DNA of 64,000 nucleotides from Rhabdophis nuchalis (Eukaryota > Chordata > Lepidosauria > Squamata > Natricidae): the NCBI GenBank assembly GCA_039707465.1, contig CM077646.1, positions 78,826,715 to 78,890,714 of the forward strand, in the 5' to 3' direction. Below are positions 1 through 9,219 of this stretch, piece after piece. How positions within the stretch are numbered: the first letter of the stretch is position 1; every line of letters begins with the position of its first letter. A program made the position numbers and the translations under genes. The notes under the pieces were generated by a model, which searched no databases, was not told where the DNA came from, and saw only the letters and a program-made list of their open reading frames with translations.

Positions 1-520
1 GGATATTTCATTATTCATGATTTGTTCTCTACTGAAACTGCTGTCAGCATGGAGTAAAACTTAATGTGTATCAGGAAATACACATTATTTAAATACATTT
101 CGTCATCTGACATTTAGTTGTAAAGGCCCCGATAGTAGGAGGTTTAAAATCTCCTACTATCGGCAGTCTATCCTTTCATGTGCTGCTCCAGGAACAAAAA
201 GCCCGGTGTTTGAATGGATTATAAATCATTTTCAAACAAAAGTCAGAGCAATGGTTTTGTCCTACGAAAGCCTGAATGACTTGGGGCTGGATGCCTATTG
301 GATTCCTTTGCCCATCTGAGCTTCCTTGACACATCCGGACTCTGCAACACAGAGAGAACAACATCCTGCAGTATGGATCACTATTCATGAAATCTAATCA
401 GATCTCTGTTGCATGCAGCTTCAGTGGTTCCTAACTTGATCCCCCAAATTTCCAACTGGGATGTTTTTATCCCTTCTTCTTATCCCTTTATATATTTAGC
501 TTACATATTCAAATATTGAA
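1..520. other. Gene-free flank
   Basis: I see no exon or recognisable repeat here. The only structured item is a short perfect inverted repeat: 13-base arms at 129-141 and 151-163 (CCGATAGTAGGAG and its complement) around a 9-base AT-rich spacer. The rest is unremarkable AT-rich DNA with short chance reading frames. Confidence 0.5.
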
Positions 521-768
521 GGACATGGTTGCTCAGTGGCTAAGACGCTGAGCTTGTCGATCAGAAAGATCGGCAGTTTGGTAGTTCAAATCCCTAGCAC
601 TGCGTTCTGTTCCATGCGCCTTTGGCCTTTAGTCATACCAGCCACATGACCACAGAGACGTCTTCGGACAGCACTGGCTCCTCGGCTTTGAAACAGAGAT
701 GAGCACTGTCCCCTAGAGTCAGGAACGACTAGCACATATGTGCGAGGGGAACCTTTACCTTTTTATTT
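521..768 (+). mobile_element. tRNA-derived SINE (Sauria SINE type)
   Basis: The 5' head is tRNA-like. An A-box-like stretch (GCTCAGTGGCTAAGACGCTG) lies near 530-550 and a B-box-like stretch (TAGTTCAAATCCC) near 583-595. The 3' end, around AACGACTAGCACATATGTGC followed by CCTTTACC, matches what I know of squamate SINEs whose tail resembles the Bov-B LINE. Three more copies lie on the minus strand at 19713, 52394 and 57297. The tRNA-like head is part of the SINE and not a functional tRNA gene. Confidence 0.75.
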
Positions 769-1001
769 GTCTTTTGGCCACTCTTGGAAAAATCACTCCA
801 ATGGGCACAGCAAAAAAAGTAAAATACACTGGGGGCCCTCCTCTTTGCAAAAGCCCACTTAAGATGGAACAACTCACATTCAGGATCTGCTCCTTGACAA
901 CTGATTTTCCCATGATGCAATGGTCTCTGCCGGTTAATTGCATCCACAACTCAGCTGTTTCCCCCACTTCCCTTAATTCTTGTTGTATCTAAAGTTCACT
1001 T

Positions 1002-1390
1002 GAAATATAACTTGCCCTATTCGGGACCGTCAACCGGTCAATGCCAGCTGGCGACTCCCAGGGGAAGAGCCTTCTCTGTAGCAGGCCCCGCCCTCTGGAA
1101 TGACCTGCCCCCCGCCCTCCGTACAATCACGGACCTACACCTCTTTCACCGGGCTTTAAAAACATACTTTTTTCATGTGGCCGGCCTGGCATAGTTCTTT
1201 ATTAGTGATTTTTAACTTGGGTTTTAATTATGAATTTTTAGCACGGGTTCTTAACTTGATTTAATTTATTTTAATTATATTTGATTGTATTTATGACTTC
1301 TGCTTTTATTATTCCTGTGCACTGCCCTGAGTCCCATTGAGGAGAGAGGGCGGTATAGAAATATAATAAAATAAAAATAAATAAAATAAA
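1002..1390 (+). mobile_element. 5'-truncated L2-clade LINE fragment
   Basis: The fragment holds the last codons of an L2-type reverse transcriptase (GRAFSVAGPALWNDLPP at about 1060-1110), then a stop and a 3' UTR ending in a GGGCGGTATAGAAATATAATAAAATAA-type tail. The same C-terminus and tail occur in the long L2 copy ending near 18016, so this is a dead 3' fragment of that family. Only about 60 codons remain. Confidence 0.8.
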
Positions 1391-2702
1391 TATTCCAGGG
1401 AGATCTGGGGAAGGGAGGGAGGGTTGAAAAGGAAGAGATGGCACCCACAACGTTCAACGGGGATTCAACTGCCATCTGTTTGTGACCATCATTCTGGCTT
1501 TTTTGACCCCCAGCCTTCTTGCAGATTCCCTGGCCAAACTCTCTGGTTCTTGAAGCTTCCGTCGGTCCCAATCCTGAAAAGCCCACACCAGTTATATTCT
1601 CTGGGGGTGAAAGGGAAGTGACATTTTCAACTTTTCCATAACTGAAAAGCTGTTACAACCATGTGTTTCTTCCCAATGAGCAGCATGATGCACGCTTCTA
1701 AGAAGTCATAATTATTTTTTTAACTGTGAAATCGGTTTGTGGGAAAGGGAACAGAGGTTATATACTCTGTTGCAAAACACAAAGACAGAATGACCCTGCT
1801 TTATTTTGAGTATAAAGAGTGCTCCTTGATTCAACTCTTTCCTGCTATTCAAACTGGGAGCGTTACTGGCATCAAATGGCCAAGGAAAAGGAAATGAAAG
1901 TTGCTGAATGGGAAACCTTGCTTCAAAATGGAAAAAAAAACTGAGCATGTGAGATAGGAAGAGGGTAAGAGAAGGGAGTGAACACAATCCCAAGTTGAAA
2001 AGAGCTGAGTAAATAAAATGCTTGGGAGAAAAACCAAAGGATGTACAAGAAAATAAGAGTCTTACTGTGCCTATAGGCTTAGAGACCCTTAAGTTTCAAT
2101 CTTATTATCTAGGAATGAAGTCCACCTGGGCGAATGGGGCCTCTGTCTAAATGCACAAAGGACTGCATGGTGGTTCCAGGCAGACTGCTTCTGGTTAGTA
2201 GAAGGTGCTGTAGTGAGACAACTCCAATTACAAATGGAGGATGATCCTCAAAATGTGCTGATTGGATAGGGGACAATACCCTGATTGGATCCAGTTAAAA
2301 TCATGATGTCTAAGAGAGCTAGAAAATTAGAAGAGCTTTGGTGCTCATTCAACTCCTGCCCTCTATATTTCTCATGCACTATATTATGTTTCTACATTGG
2401 GTTACTTCATGGCTTTTAAAGCTTGGGTTTAGTGAATAAGTCAATTCATACAGCAGAGGTAGTGTGCTGTATGTTGGTTGAAGATCAGAGAGAAATCTAG
2501 ATACAAATTCACCCTCAGCCATGAAATATCATTGAGTAACTTTGGGCCAGACTCTTTCCCCCACTGCCTTTCATTATCTATCTCACAACTTGAGCTCCTG
2601 CAAGAAAGGCAGAATATATGTACGGGAAGGAAGGGAGGGAGGAAGGAAGGGAGGGAGGGATCATGCCTGACTGAACTATATTATGGGATCTAAAATGATC
2701 AT
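1391..2702. other. Gene-free interval
   Basis: I find no recognisable exon. A short GGAAGGGAGGGA-type purine microsatellite lies at about 2622-2660. The rest is AT-rich unique-looking DNA up to the left end of the DIRS element at 2703. Confidence 0.5.
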
Positions 2703-2754
2703 GAAGAGTCGTTGGCTTACCTGAACGATCTTCTCTGTGAGCTGCGAGGAGAGG

Positions 2755-2849
2755 CCAACAATGGGTTAATCCTGCCTTTCTGCCCTTCTGGACTGGATTG
2801 ATTTTCTTTAAAGCCACGCCTCCTTCCGTTTGCTTGCCAGAATTTCAAT
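2755..2849 (-). repeat. DIRS inverted terminal repeat, 3' copy
   Basis: These 95 bp are the reverse complement of 8586-8680, with no difference that I can find. The outer extension 2703-2754 is not shared with the other terminus. It is instead copied, inverted, in the internal complementary region. Confidence 0.93.
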
Positions 2850-2985
2850 TTAGGCGTGGACTAGTAGTCGTCTGGTTGGTTCCTTTATTGTCGTAGGCTT
2901 TAATGCCATTACTTCTGTCAACTATAATACAGTAACACAAACGTTTAACAACATACAACTTGAGGAATCTACGAGCTAGGGCGGG

Positions 2986-3075
2986 GTTGGCCTCTCCTCG
3001 CAGCTCACAGAGAAGATCGTTCAGGTAAGCCAACGACTCTTCTCCTGTGAGCTGCTTGGAGAGTCCAACAATGGG
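2986..3075 (-). repeat. DIRS internal complementary region (ICR)
   Basis: Bases 2986-3042 are the reverse complement of the element's 3' end (2703-2759). Bases 3040-3075 are the reverse complement of its 5' end (8670-8705). The two halves overlap by the three bases TTC, the complement of the terminal GAA. In DIRS-1 such a region is proposed to template joining of the two ends into a circle. Here the match is essentially exact. Confidence 0.93.
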
Positions 3076-3087
3076 AAAATGCCCAAG

Positions 3088-5970
3088 CTAAATATTCCCA
3101 GGGCGGGAAAAACTGTCTCTGGTAGATTCCGTAGACAAATGCACCTGTTGCAACACTCTGCGCCCAAAGGCCGCCTCTGAAGATGCAAACTTGTCCAATC
3201 TGTAGTTACGTACAAACTGGGACGGGGAAGCCCAAGTGGCCGCCCTGCAGATCTCGTCAAGCGATGCCTGGGTTGCCCAGGCCGCCGAGGTTGCCGCGCT
3301 TCTGGTCGAGTGAGCTGTGATGCGGTGAGGTACCCTCTGGCGTTGAAGTTCATAAGCTGAGGCGATGCAGCTACGTAACCATCTGCCGATGGTGGCTGGT
3401 GAGGCCTTCTGGCCCATGTTGCGGGGCTGGAAGGTGACGAATAGGGCCTCAGACCGCCGATAGGATGCGGTGCGTGTTATATAGTACTTAAGTGCACGCC
3501 TGGCGTCGAGCTTGTGCCATCGCCGCTCTCTGGGATGTGTCGGTCTTGGACAAAAATTCGGTAGGACGATCTCCTGGGTCCGGTGGAAAGTTGAGTTGAC
3601 CTTGGGGATGAATGTGGGATCGAGCCGTAAGGTCACCCTGTCCTCATGGATGATGCAGAGGTCGTCTCTGACAGATAAGGCTGCCAGCTCCGAAATACGG
3701 CGTGCCGAGGTGATGGCCACTAGGAAGGCCGTCTTCACGGTAAGACGCTGTAGGTCGCAAGTGCGTAGGGGCTCGAACGGCGGGTCAATCAGTGCCCTTA
3801 GCACCACGTGTAGGTCCCACGTGGGGTACCTGTGAACTACCGGTGGTCGGATGTTGGTAGCTCCTCTTAGGAAGCCCCTGACCCCTGGGTGTCTAGCCAG
3901 GGATGAGTAGGAGTCAAAGGCTAGCACGGTTGAGAGTGCGGCCGTCTGGCGCCTGAGCGTGTTGGCAGCCAGCCCTTGCTCCAGACCTCGCTGAAGAAAG
4001 TCCAGCATGTCAGGGATGGAGGCTGAGATGGGTTCGACTCCCCTGGAGCTGCACCAAGCTACGAAGGTCTTCCAAGTGGCATCGTATATCCTGGTGGTCG
4101 AGCCTCGTCGCGAGGCCTGGATGGTCCGGATGACCCCTTCGGAAAACTGTGCTCTTTCTAGCAGTTGTCTTTCACATGCCAGGCGGTCAGTTGCAGCCAG
4201 TGTGGCTCCGGATGCTCGATGGAGCCCTGCACGAGTGACACCTCCCCCTGCGGAATCCTCCACGGTTTGACCACGGAGAGGCTCACTAGGTCTGCGAACC
4301 AGGCTCTCCTGGGCCAGTAAGGGGCTATCACTATGACTTCTGCCTGTTCCTTGAGTATCTTCCGGACCAGGCCCGGCAGGAGCGGGAGTGGAGGGAAGGC
4401 ATACAGGAGGCCCGGGGGCCAATGGCACCTGAGGGCGTTGACTCCCTCCGCCCCCTGGCACCGGTACCTGGTGAAATACCTTGGAACTTGAGCGTTTGCT
4501 GTTGATGCGAACAGGTCTACTGCTGGTTGACCGAACCTCTGCGTGATGCTGGAGAAGAGGTTCGGGTGCAGTTGCCACTCTGAGTTGTCGATGGTGGCCC
4601 TGCTCAGCCAGTCCGCCTGGATGTTGCTCTCGCCCGAGATGTGTTCGGCTCTGATCGAGGCTAGGTGTCTCTCCGCCCACAGGCCTAGCCGTTCTGCTTC
4701 CTCCATCAGCGACTTGGACCGGGTGCCCCCCTGTCGGTTGATGTGGGCCTTGGTGGACACATTGTCCGTGAGCAGTAGCACGTGGCAGTTCTTGATCCTC
4801 GGGCGGAAGTGGAGAAGTGCTAGGCGCGCAGCTCTGAGCTCCAGCCAGTTGATGCTGTGTTTGAGTTCCTCGGGTGACCATTTCCCTTGCGCCACCTGCT
4901 GGTCCAGGTGGGCACCCCAGCCGTAGAGACTGGCGTCTGTGGTGATGACGGTCCGTTCTGGCTCTCGAAAGAGGCATCCCTTGGCCAGGGACCTCGCTGT
5001 CCACCACCCTAGAGACGCTCTGACCTTGTCTGGGACTGGTACGTGTCTGGGTGAGTCGCTCTCCCTGGCTCGCTGGTGTGGTAGGAGGCACCACTGCAGA
5101 TGTCTCGAGTGGAGGCGCGCCCAAGGCACAATGGAGAGGCAAGATATCATCTTCCCGAGGAGCTGTGACAGGAGCACGATGGGGGCGGTTCCTGATGATC
5201 CTACCCTCAGCGCCAGTGGGATCAGGCTGTTCGCCCGCTCTGGAGACAGATAGACGTGGCCGGAGATGGTGTCTATGACCGCTCCCAGATGTGTCAGACT
5301 GGTGGTAGGGCTCAGGTGGCTCTTCTTCAGGTTGATGGAGAACCCGTGATGTTCGAGGGTCCTCATGGTCAGCCGGAGATCCCTGAGCGCCTGCCGGTGG
5401 CTGGACGACTGGATCACTATGTCGTCTAGGTACGCCTGTAATCTGACTGGCCGCGCCCTGAGGGACGCCAGGACCGCGGCAAGGATCTTCGTGAAGGTCC
5501 TCGGAGCGGACGACAGGCCGAAGGGGAGGGCCCTGTACTGGTAATGCTGGCCCGCATAATAGAACCTGAGGAATCTGCGGTGCGTCTCCCGGACTGGAAT
5601 GTGTAGATAGGCCTCCTGAAGGTCTATCGAGGTCAGCAGGTCTCCTGTCCGGATGCAGCTCAGGATGGACTGGAGAGACTGCATTTTGAAGCGCCTGTAT
5701 GCCAGGTGCTTGTTCAACAGCTTTAGGTCTAGGATCCCCCTCCATCCTCCCGAGTTCTTGGGGACCAGGAACAGGATGGAGTAGAAGCCTGACCCTGCCT
5801 GCTCTGCCGGAACCGGCTCTATGGCATTTATCCCCCTCAGGTGCGCCACCTCCTGTTCCATCAGAGACCTCTTGAGGGGAGAGGATGGGGTGGGGCAGCG
5901 GATGAATCGCCTGGGAGGCATGGAGAGGAATTCCAGGGTGAGCCCTAACCTGATGGTCTGTAGGACCCAT
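3088..5970 (-). CDS. DIRS tyrosine recombinase ORF (YR domain in the last third)
   Basis: The open frame is 960 codons. Its last ~360 residues (about 3088-4200) form a phage-integrase-like tyrosine recombinase. An N-terminal SAM-like domain is followed by a catalytic domain with Arg in TSARRISEL (about residue 756), the HxxR motif in TAHSTRSAA (about residue 886) and the likely nucleophile Tyr in FVRNYRLDKF (about residue 922). It probably cuts and rejoins the circular intermediate. Residues 1 to about 590 overlap the RT/RNase H ORF in another frame, are rich in Pro and Arg, and match nothing I recognise. No Met precedes the YR domain closely, so it may be made by readthrough, frameshift or reinitiation from the upstream ORF. 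The catalytic set looks intact. Confidence 0.85.
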   Translation of the reverse strand: MGPTDHQVRAHPGIPLHASQAIHPLPHPILSPQEVSDGTGGGAPEGDKCHRAGSGRAGRVRLLLHPVPGPQELGRMEGDPRPKAVEQAPGIQALQNAVSPVHPELHPDRRPADLDRPSGGLSTHSSPGDAPQIPQVLLCGPALPVQGPPLRPVVRSEDLHEDPCRGPGVPQGAASQITGVPRRHSDPVVQPPAGAQGSPADHEDPRTSRVLHQPEEEPPEPYHQSDTSGSGHRHHLRPRLSVSRAGEQPDPTGAEGRIIRNRPHRAPVTAPREDDILPLHCALGAPPLETSAVVPPTTPASQGERLTQTRTSPRQGQSVSRVVDSEVPGQGMPLSRARTDRHHHRRQSLRLGCPPGPAGGAREMVTRGTQTQHQLAGAQSCAPSTSPLPPEDQELPRATAHGQCVHQGPHQPTGGHPVQVADGGSRTARPVGGETPSLDQSRTHLGREQHPGGLAEQGHHRQLRVATAPEPLLQHHAEVRSTSSRPVRINSKRSSSKVFHQVPVPGGGGSQRPQVPLAPGPPVCLPSTPAPAGPGPEDTQGTGRSHSDSPLLAQESLVRRPSEPLRGQTVEDSAGGGVTRAGLHRASGATLAATDRLACERQLLERAQFSEGVIRTIQASRRGSTTRIYDATWKTFVAWCSSRGVEPISASIPDMLDFLQRGLEQGLAANTLRRQTAALSTVLAFDSYSSLARHPGVRGFLRGATNIRPPVVHRYPTWDLHVVLRALIDPPFEPLRTCDLQRLTVKTAFLVAITSARRISELAALSVRDDLCIIHEDRVTLRLDPTFIPKVNSTFHRTQEIVLPNFCPRPTHPRERRWHKLDARRALKYYITRTASYRRSEALFVTFQPRNMGQKASPATIGRWLRSCIASAYELQRQRVPHRITAHSTRSAATSAAWATQASLDEICRAATWASPSQFVRNYRLDKFASSEAAFGRRVLQQVHLSTESTRDSFSRPGNI

Positions 5971-6332
5971 TGATCCGACGTGGTTTGCTCCCAGGCCGCC
6001 TGAAACAGCTGCAGGCGGCCCCCTATGGGAGCGTCCGTCGGGGAGTCACTTGAACCTTCGGAAGGGACGGGAACCGGATCCACCTCTGAAGGGGCGTCTG
6101 GAGAAGGATTGCTGTCTGCCTCTGTCCCTGAAGGAGTGGCGGTCCTGCCCCCTATCTGGTCCCTGGTTAAAGGGCCGATGGAACTGCCCTGAACTGGTGG
6201 AAGGTTCTGTGTTCCGAAAGGACTGCTTTCGAAAGGAACCCGACCTCTTGTGGTCCGCCTTCTTGTAGACCGAAGGCATGACCTTCTTCTTGTCCCTGTT
6301 TTCCACCAACACCGGGTCAAGGACCTCGCCAA
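4158..6332 (-). CDS. DIRS reverse transcriptase / RNase H
   Basis: This 724-codon frame contains a DIRS-type reverse transcriptase: VPKNSGGWRGILDLKLLNKH in the fingers and the catalytic YLDD box at about residues 300-303. An RNase H follows, with an Asp in ITTDASLYGWG (about residue 459), Glu in NWLELRAARLAL and Asp in LLLTDNVSTKAHI (about residue 517). The C-terminal segment with APYWPRRAWF is typical of DIRS and related elements. The protein would copy the element RNA into DNA. The frame overlaps the end of Gag by 287 bases, and its first ~80 residues look like Gag read in another frame, so the true start is uncertain. I see no internal stops. Confidence 0.9.
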   Translation of the reverse strand: MARSLTRCWWKTGTRRRSCLRSTRRRTTRGRVPFESSPFGTQNLPPVQGSSIGPLTRDQIGGRTATPSGTEADSNPSPDAPSEVDPVPVPSEGSSDSPTDAPIGGRLQLFQAAWEQTTSDQWVLQTIRLGLTLEFLSMPPRRFIRCPTPSSPLKRSLMEQEVAHLRGINAIEPVPAEQAGSGFYSILFLVPKNSGGWRGILDLKLLNKHLAYRRFKMQSLQSILSCIRTGDLLTSIDLQEAYLHIPVRETHRRFLRFYYAGQHYQYRALPFGLSSAPRTFTKILAAVLASLRARPVRLQAYLDDIVIQSSSHRQALRDLRLTMRTLEHHGFSINLKKSHLSPTTSLTHLGAVIDTISGHVYLSPERANSLIPLALRVGSSGTAPIVLLSQLLGKMISCLSIVPWARLHSRHLQWCLLPHQRARESDSPRHVPVPDKVRASLGWWTARSLAKGCLFREPERTVITTDASLYGWGAHLDQQVAQGKWSPEELKHSINWLELRAARLALLHFRPRIKNCHVLLLTDNVSTKAHINRQGGTRSKSLMEEAERLGLWAERHLASIRAEHISGESNIQADWLSRATIDNSEWQLHPNLFSSITQRFGQPAVDLFASTANAQVPRYFTRYRCQGAEGVNALRCHWPPGLLYAFPPLPLLPGLVRKILKEQAEVIVIAPYWPRRAWFADLVSLSVVKPWRIPQGEVSLVQGSIEHPEPHWLQLTAWHVKDNC

Positions 6333-7740
6333 ACAGTTTCCCCCCTTTATAGGGAGCGGAAGCGATCTTCCACTTTGAGCGCATGTCCGCGTTCCAGTGG
6401 CGGAGCCAAAGCAGCCTCCTGGAGGTTACATTGGAGGCCAGGGCTCTAGAGGCGAACTTTGCAGAGCTCAGGGTGGCGTCGGCGGTGTAAGAGACACCTG
6501 CCATTATCTTTCTCAGCTCCTGCCTAGCTCTAGCATCCCCTGCTGGAACCTTCGCTAACAGCTTTCGGAGCCACTTAAGAGTGGCTCTGGACATGAACGA
6601 GGCTGAGGTGGCCGTCTTGATGGCCCAGGCAGCCGCCATGTGGGTCTTGTGGCATGCCCTCTCCGACCTCTTGTCCTCCGCCTTGAGACCTTCCAAGAGG
6701 TCAGGGGGTAGCACTGACGTGGATGTGAGAGCCTGCACTGGGGCATCTACCGGGGGTAGCTTGAGTAGGTCCTCCAGGGGAGCGTCAACTGTGTACAGCT
6801 GTCTGTCAATGTTACTGTGCGAGGCAGCTGTGCCTGGCTGTGCCCACTGTTTCTGAATTAGGTTAAGAAACATCTTTGGTACGGGGACTATCTCCTGGGT
6901 CTCCTCTGGCTCCTCAAATAGTCCCTCATCATCCTCAGACTCCACCTCAGTGGTGGGTGTGGGGGTGGTAACCGTCATGCGGGTGGAAACCTTGGCCTTC
7001 GTTAAGATGGTTTTGAAGGAGGAGCAATGGAATAAACCCTTGAAGGCGGGCTTCTCTGGGACAGCTTGCTCATCCCCTGAGAATTCTTGCTCTGGGAGCA
7101 GATCATCCTCCACAGTGGAATCCCCGCTGTCCAGCGAGGAATGAGGGGAGGGGGATCTTGGAGCTTCTTGGCTTCCAGATGCTCTGGATCTACTGCGCCC
7201 CCTGGGGCGCTTGGTCTTTTGCTTAATGCCATCTGCAATGCCCTGGGCGATAGCCCTGTTAATGATGGCTTGAAATTCTGAGGATATCACAGTCCCTTGG
7301 CACTCCTCAGCTCTGGGCCTCTTGGGGGGCCTCTCTGGCACAGGTGGGGGGGTAATCCTTCTGGAGGAGGCTAAACTCTCTTCCTGAAACAGGTCCTCAT
7401 CTCCTAGCAAGGAGGGTTCTGGGGAGTCATCAGAGGAGAATTCTTCTTCTTCCTCTTCTCTGACTATCTGGGGGATGGGTACTGTTGGGATACTGGGATC
7501 CACTTGAGCCATCCCCTCTGGATCCTCTATGGGGTCTTCGTTGGCCCTTCTTTGGGCCTTCTCGAATTCTTTTTCAAGGGCCTTTTGCCGCCTGGAGGCA
7601 GCCCTGTCTTGGGCCTTGTCCTGCCTCTTCCCCCCTGCCTTGCTCAGGGCTTCAGCTGCGGCCCTGCTGGCCTGTCTCACAAGCCCCCTGCTGGTGGATG
7701 GCCCTGGCTGCTCAGAATCTTGGGGAGCTCTCTCCGACAT
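6046..7740 (-). CDS. DIRS Gag-like protein
   Basis: This 564-residue frame is the first of the element and starts at the ATG at 7740-7738. The N-terminal third is charged: a Lys/Arg-rich helix-forming stretch, then an acidic run EEEEEEF at about residues 95-101. The middle part is helical. The last ~70 residues are rich in Arg, Ser, Gly and Phe, which fits RNA binding. I see no CCHC zinc knuckle. Position, size and a basic tail fit DIRS Gag proteins, but sequence-level recognition is weak because this family diverges quickly. It probably packages element RNA. Confidence 0.75.
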   Translation of the reverse strand: MSERAPQDSEQPGPSTSRGLVRQASRAAAEALSKAGGKRQDKAQDRAASRRQKALEKEFEKAQRRANEDPIEDPEGMAQVDPSIPTVPIPQIVREEEEEEFSSDDSPEPSLLGDEDLFQEESLASSRRITPPPVPERPPKRPRAEECQGTVISSEFQAIINRAIAQGIADGIKQKTKRPRGRSRSRASGSQEAPRSPSPHSSLDSGDSTVEDDLLPEQEFSGDEQAVPEKPAFKGLFHCSSFKTILTKAKVSTRMTVTTPTPTTEVESEDDEGLFEEPEETQEIVPVPKMFLNLIQKQWAQPGTAASHSNIDRQLYTVDAPLEDLLKLPPVDAPVQALTSTSVLPPDLLEGLKAEDKRSERACHKTHMAAAWAIKTATSASFMSRATLKWLRKLLAKVPAGDARARQELRKIMAGVSYTADATLSSAKFASRALASNVTSRRLLWLRHWNADMRSKWKIASAPYKGGKLFGEVLDPVLVENRDKKKVMPSVYKKADHKRSGSFRKQSFRNTEPSTSSGQFHRPFNQGPDRGQDRHSFRDRGRQQSFSRRPFRGGSGSRPFRRFK

Positions 7741-8585
7741 TTTGGGCCCCAGTAACTCACCACTCGAAGATCGCTGGTCACAAGGGGCTTCAGCCAGGTA
7801 TCCTGATCCGCAGGCTTGAGGATGGCAAGGTGGAGCAGCAGATCAGCTTGCAAGCAAGACTCAAGGGCTGCCTCCGCAGGAGCAGGTCTGCACCGAGCTG
7901 AGGAAAGTCTGCCGGATCTGGGCCGGACAGAGATCTTTCCCCCGCTTCTCGCCTGGAGCCGGCCCAAAAGGAATCTTGTAGAAAAAATGGATGAAAAAAT
8001 CCAAACGGAAAAAAGTTTTTCTTCCTCTTTAAAAATGCGGCTCCGCACGCGTTTTAAATGGCGCGCCTTGCCGCTTGCCGGTCGGAAAAAACACAGTCCT
8101 CCGGAAGAGGAGGAGCGGCCCTTCACGCCGCTTCCGGCTTCTCTATGGTTTCCGGCGCCCGCCAATGGCCGATCAGCCTCCAAAATGGCGGGCGCGATTC
8201 AAACGGACGGCGCGAAGCCGTCCTGTTTGATTCCTGAAAAAATGAAGAGCCTGCAGCTGCCGCTGCGAGGGGCTCAGGCTTGGCCGGTCCGGCGATCTGG
8301 GACGTCAGCGGCAGGGCTCCTCGCCACTGACCGAGACGTCTCTTGGCTCCCAGGTCGATCCTCACCTGGGGCCAGGTGAATGGACCCACGCGCGCCCGGG
8401 CGAACCCAGGTCGCGTCGGGTCTGCGGCAGCTGGTGAGTCGCAGAGCTTCACCAGCTGCTAGCTGTAGAAAAAATTCCTAAATAAAATAATTTAAAATAA
8501 AAAATACTCTACTTGGAGAGTCCAACTAAATGTTCTGAATCTCTTAGGGAGAACCAACAGAACGCGTCCTGGGCATTCAGACTGG
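7741..8585 (-). promoter_or_regulatory. DIRS 5' leader between terminal repeat and gag
   Basis: This 845-bp GC-rich, CpG-containing stretch lies between the 5' inverted repeat and the Gag start. Short open frames occur on both strands but none resembles a protein. Part of it (about 8513-8528) repeats the terminal word CTTGGAGAGTCCAAC. It presumably holds the promoter and 5' UTR of the element RNA. I cannot point to a specific promoter motif. Confidence 0.45.
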
Positions 8586-8680
8586 ATTGAAATTCTGGCA
8601 AGCAAACGGAAGGAGGCGTGGCTTTAAAGAAAATCAATCCAGTCCAGAAGGGCAGAAAGGCAGGATTAACCCATTGTTGG
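8586..8680 (-). repeat. DIRS inverted terminal repeat, 5' copy
   Basis: This is the exact reverse complement of 2755-2849. It extends outward to 8705, where the element ends in GAA, and that outer extension is copied, inverted, in the internal complementary region at 3040-3075. Confidence 0.93.
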
Positions 8681-8705
8681 ACTCTCCAAGCAGCTCACAG
8701 GAGAA

Positions 8706-9219
8706 TAGAAGAGCACATAGTCCAACTGCTCATGTTTGCAACATGTCATAATGTTCCCCTAGTCTTGCTTCACAACAACCCTCAAAGGATTGCTGGGGAA
8801 TGGTGAAATCAAGAAGTACATGTAAAGTAAATCTAAAAGATAAGGCAAAGAAACGTAAGTCTGTTGCATCTCAACATCGGCTGAGATGGACTATCCAAGT
8901 GATGAAACAACTGGTTTAGATTGTCCAAGGCTCTGCAGCAATTTAAGAAAGGCACATAACATTTTTTCAATGACAATAGATTACTTATTTGTTGTGTTTA
9001 AACCTGTTGCCTTTCCGATAAGTGTGTTCCTGTGTTACAGAGCATTTCCTTGGGGAGGAAGCCAGTTAGAACCAGTCAAATCCCCGTGCCTAGATGTGTA
9101 CCACTAAACTAATATAGCGAAGATACACAGCTGATGTTATCCTTATTATGTGCACCAGGTTTTGTTTTAAAAGCTTCAAGTGAATCATGATCAGTGGTGC
9201 CTAAATAAAAAACGCTCTG
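8706..9219. other. Gene-free interval
   Basis: AT-rich unique-looking DNA between the DIRS element and the possible NINJ1 3' end. I recognise no exon or repeat. Confidence 0.5.

Larger units (their letters stand above)
2703..8705 (-). mobile_element. Complete DIRS-type (tyrosine recombinase) retrotransposon
   Basis: This 6003-bp element reads on the minus strand in the order Gag (6046-7740), RT/RNase H (4158-6332), tyrosine recombinase (YR, domain at 3088 to about 4200), then an internal complementary region (2986-3075). Identical 95-bp inverted terminal repeats lie at 2755-2849 and 8586-8680. The internal region is complementary to both outer ends, and the two ends share the trinucleotide GAA (2703-2705 and 8703-8705). 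This is the known DIRS-1 architecture, in which a circular DNA intermediate is inserted by the recombinase rather than by a DDE integrase. As expected, no flanking duplication is seen. Identical repeats and open reading frames suggest a young insertion. Confidence 0.95.

Noticed and set aside
521..600. Possible functional tRNA gene
   Set aside because: The A- and B-box-like sequences belong to a SINE with a full SINE body and tail, and the cloverleaf is not preserved.
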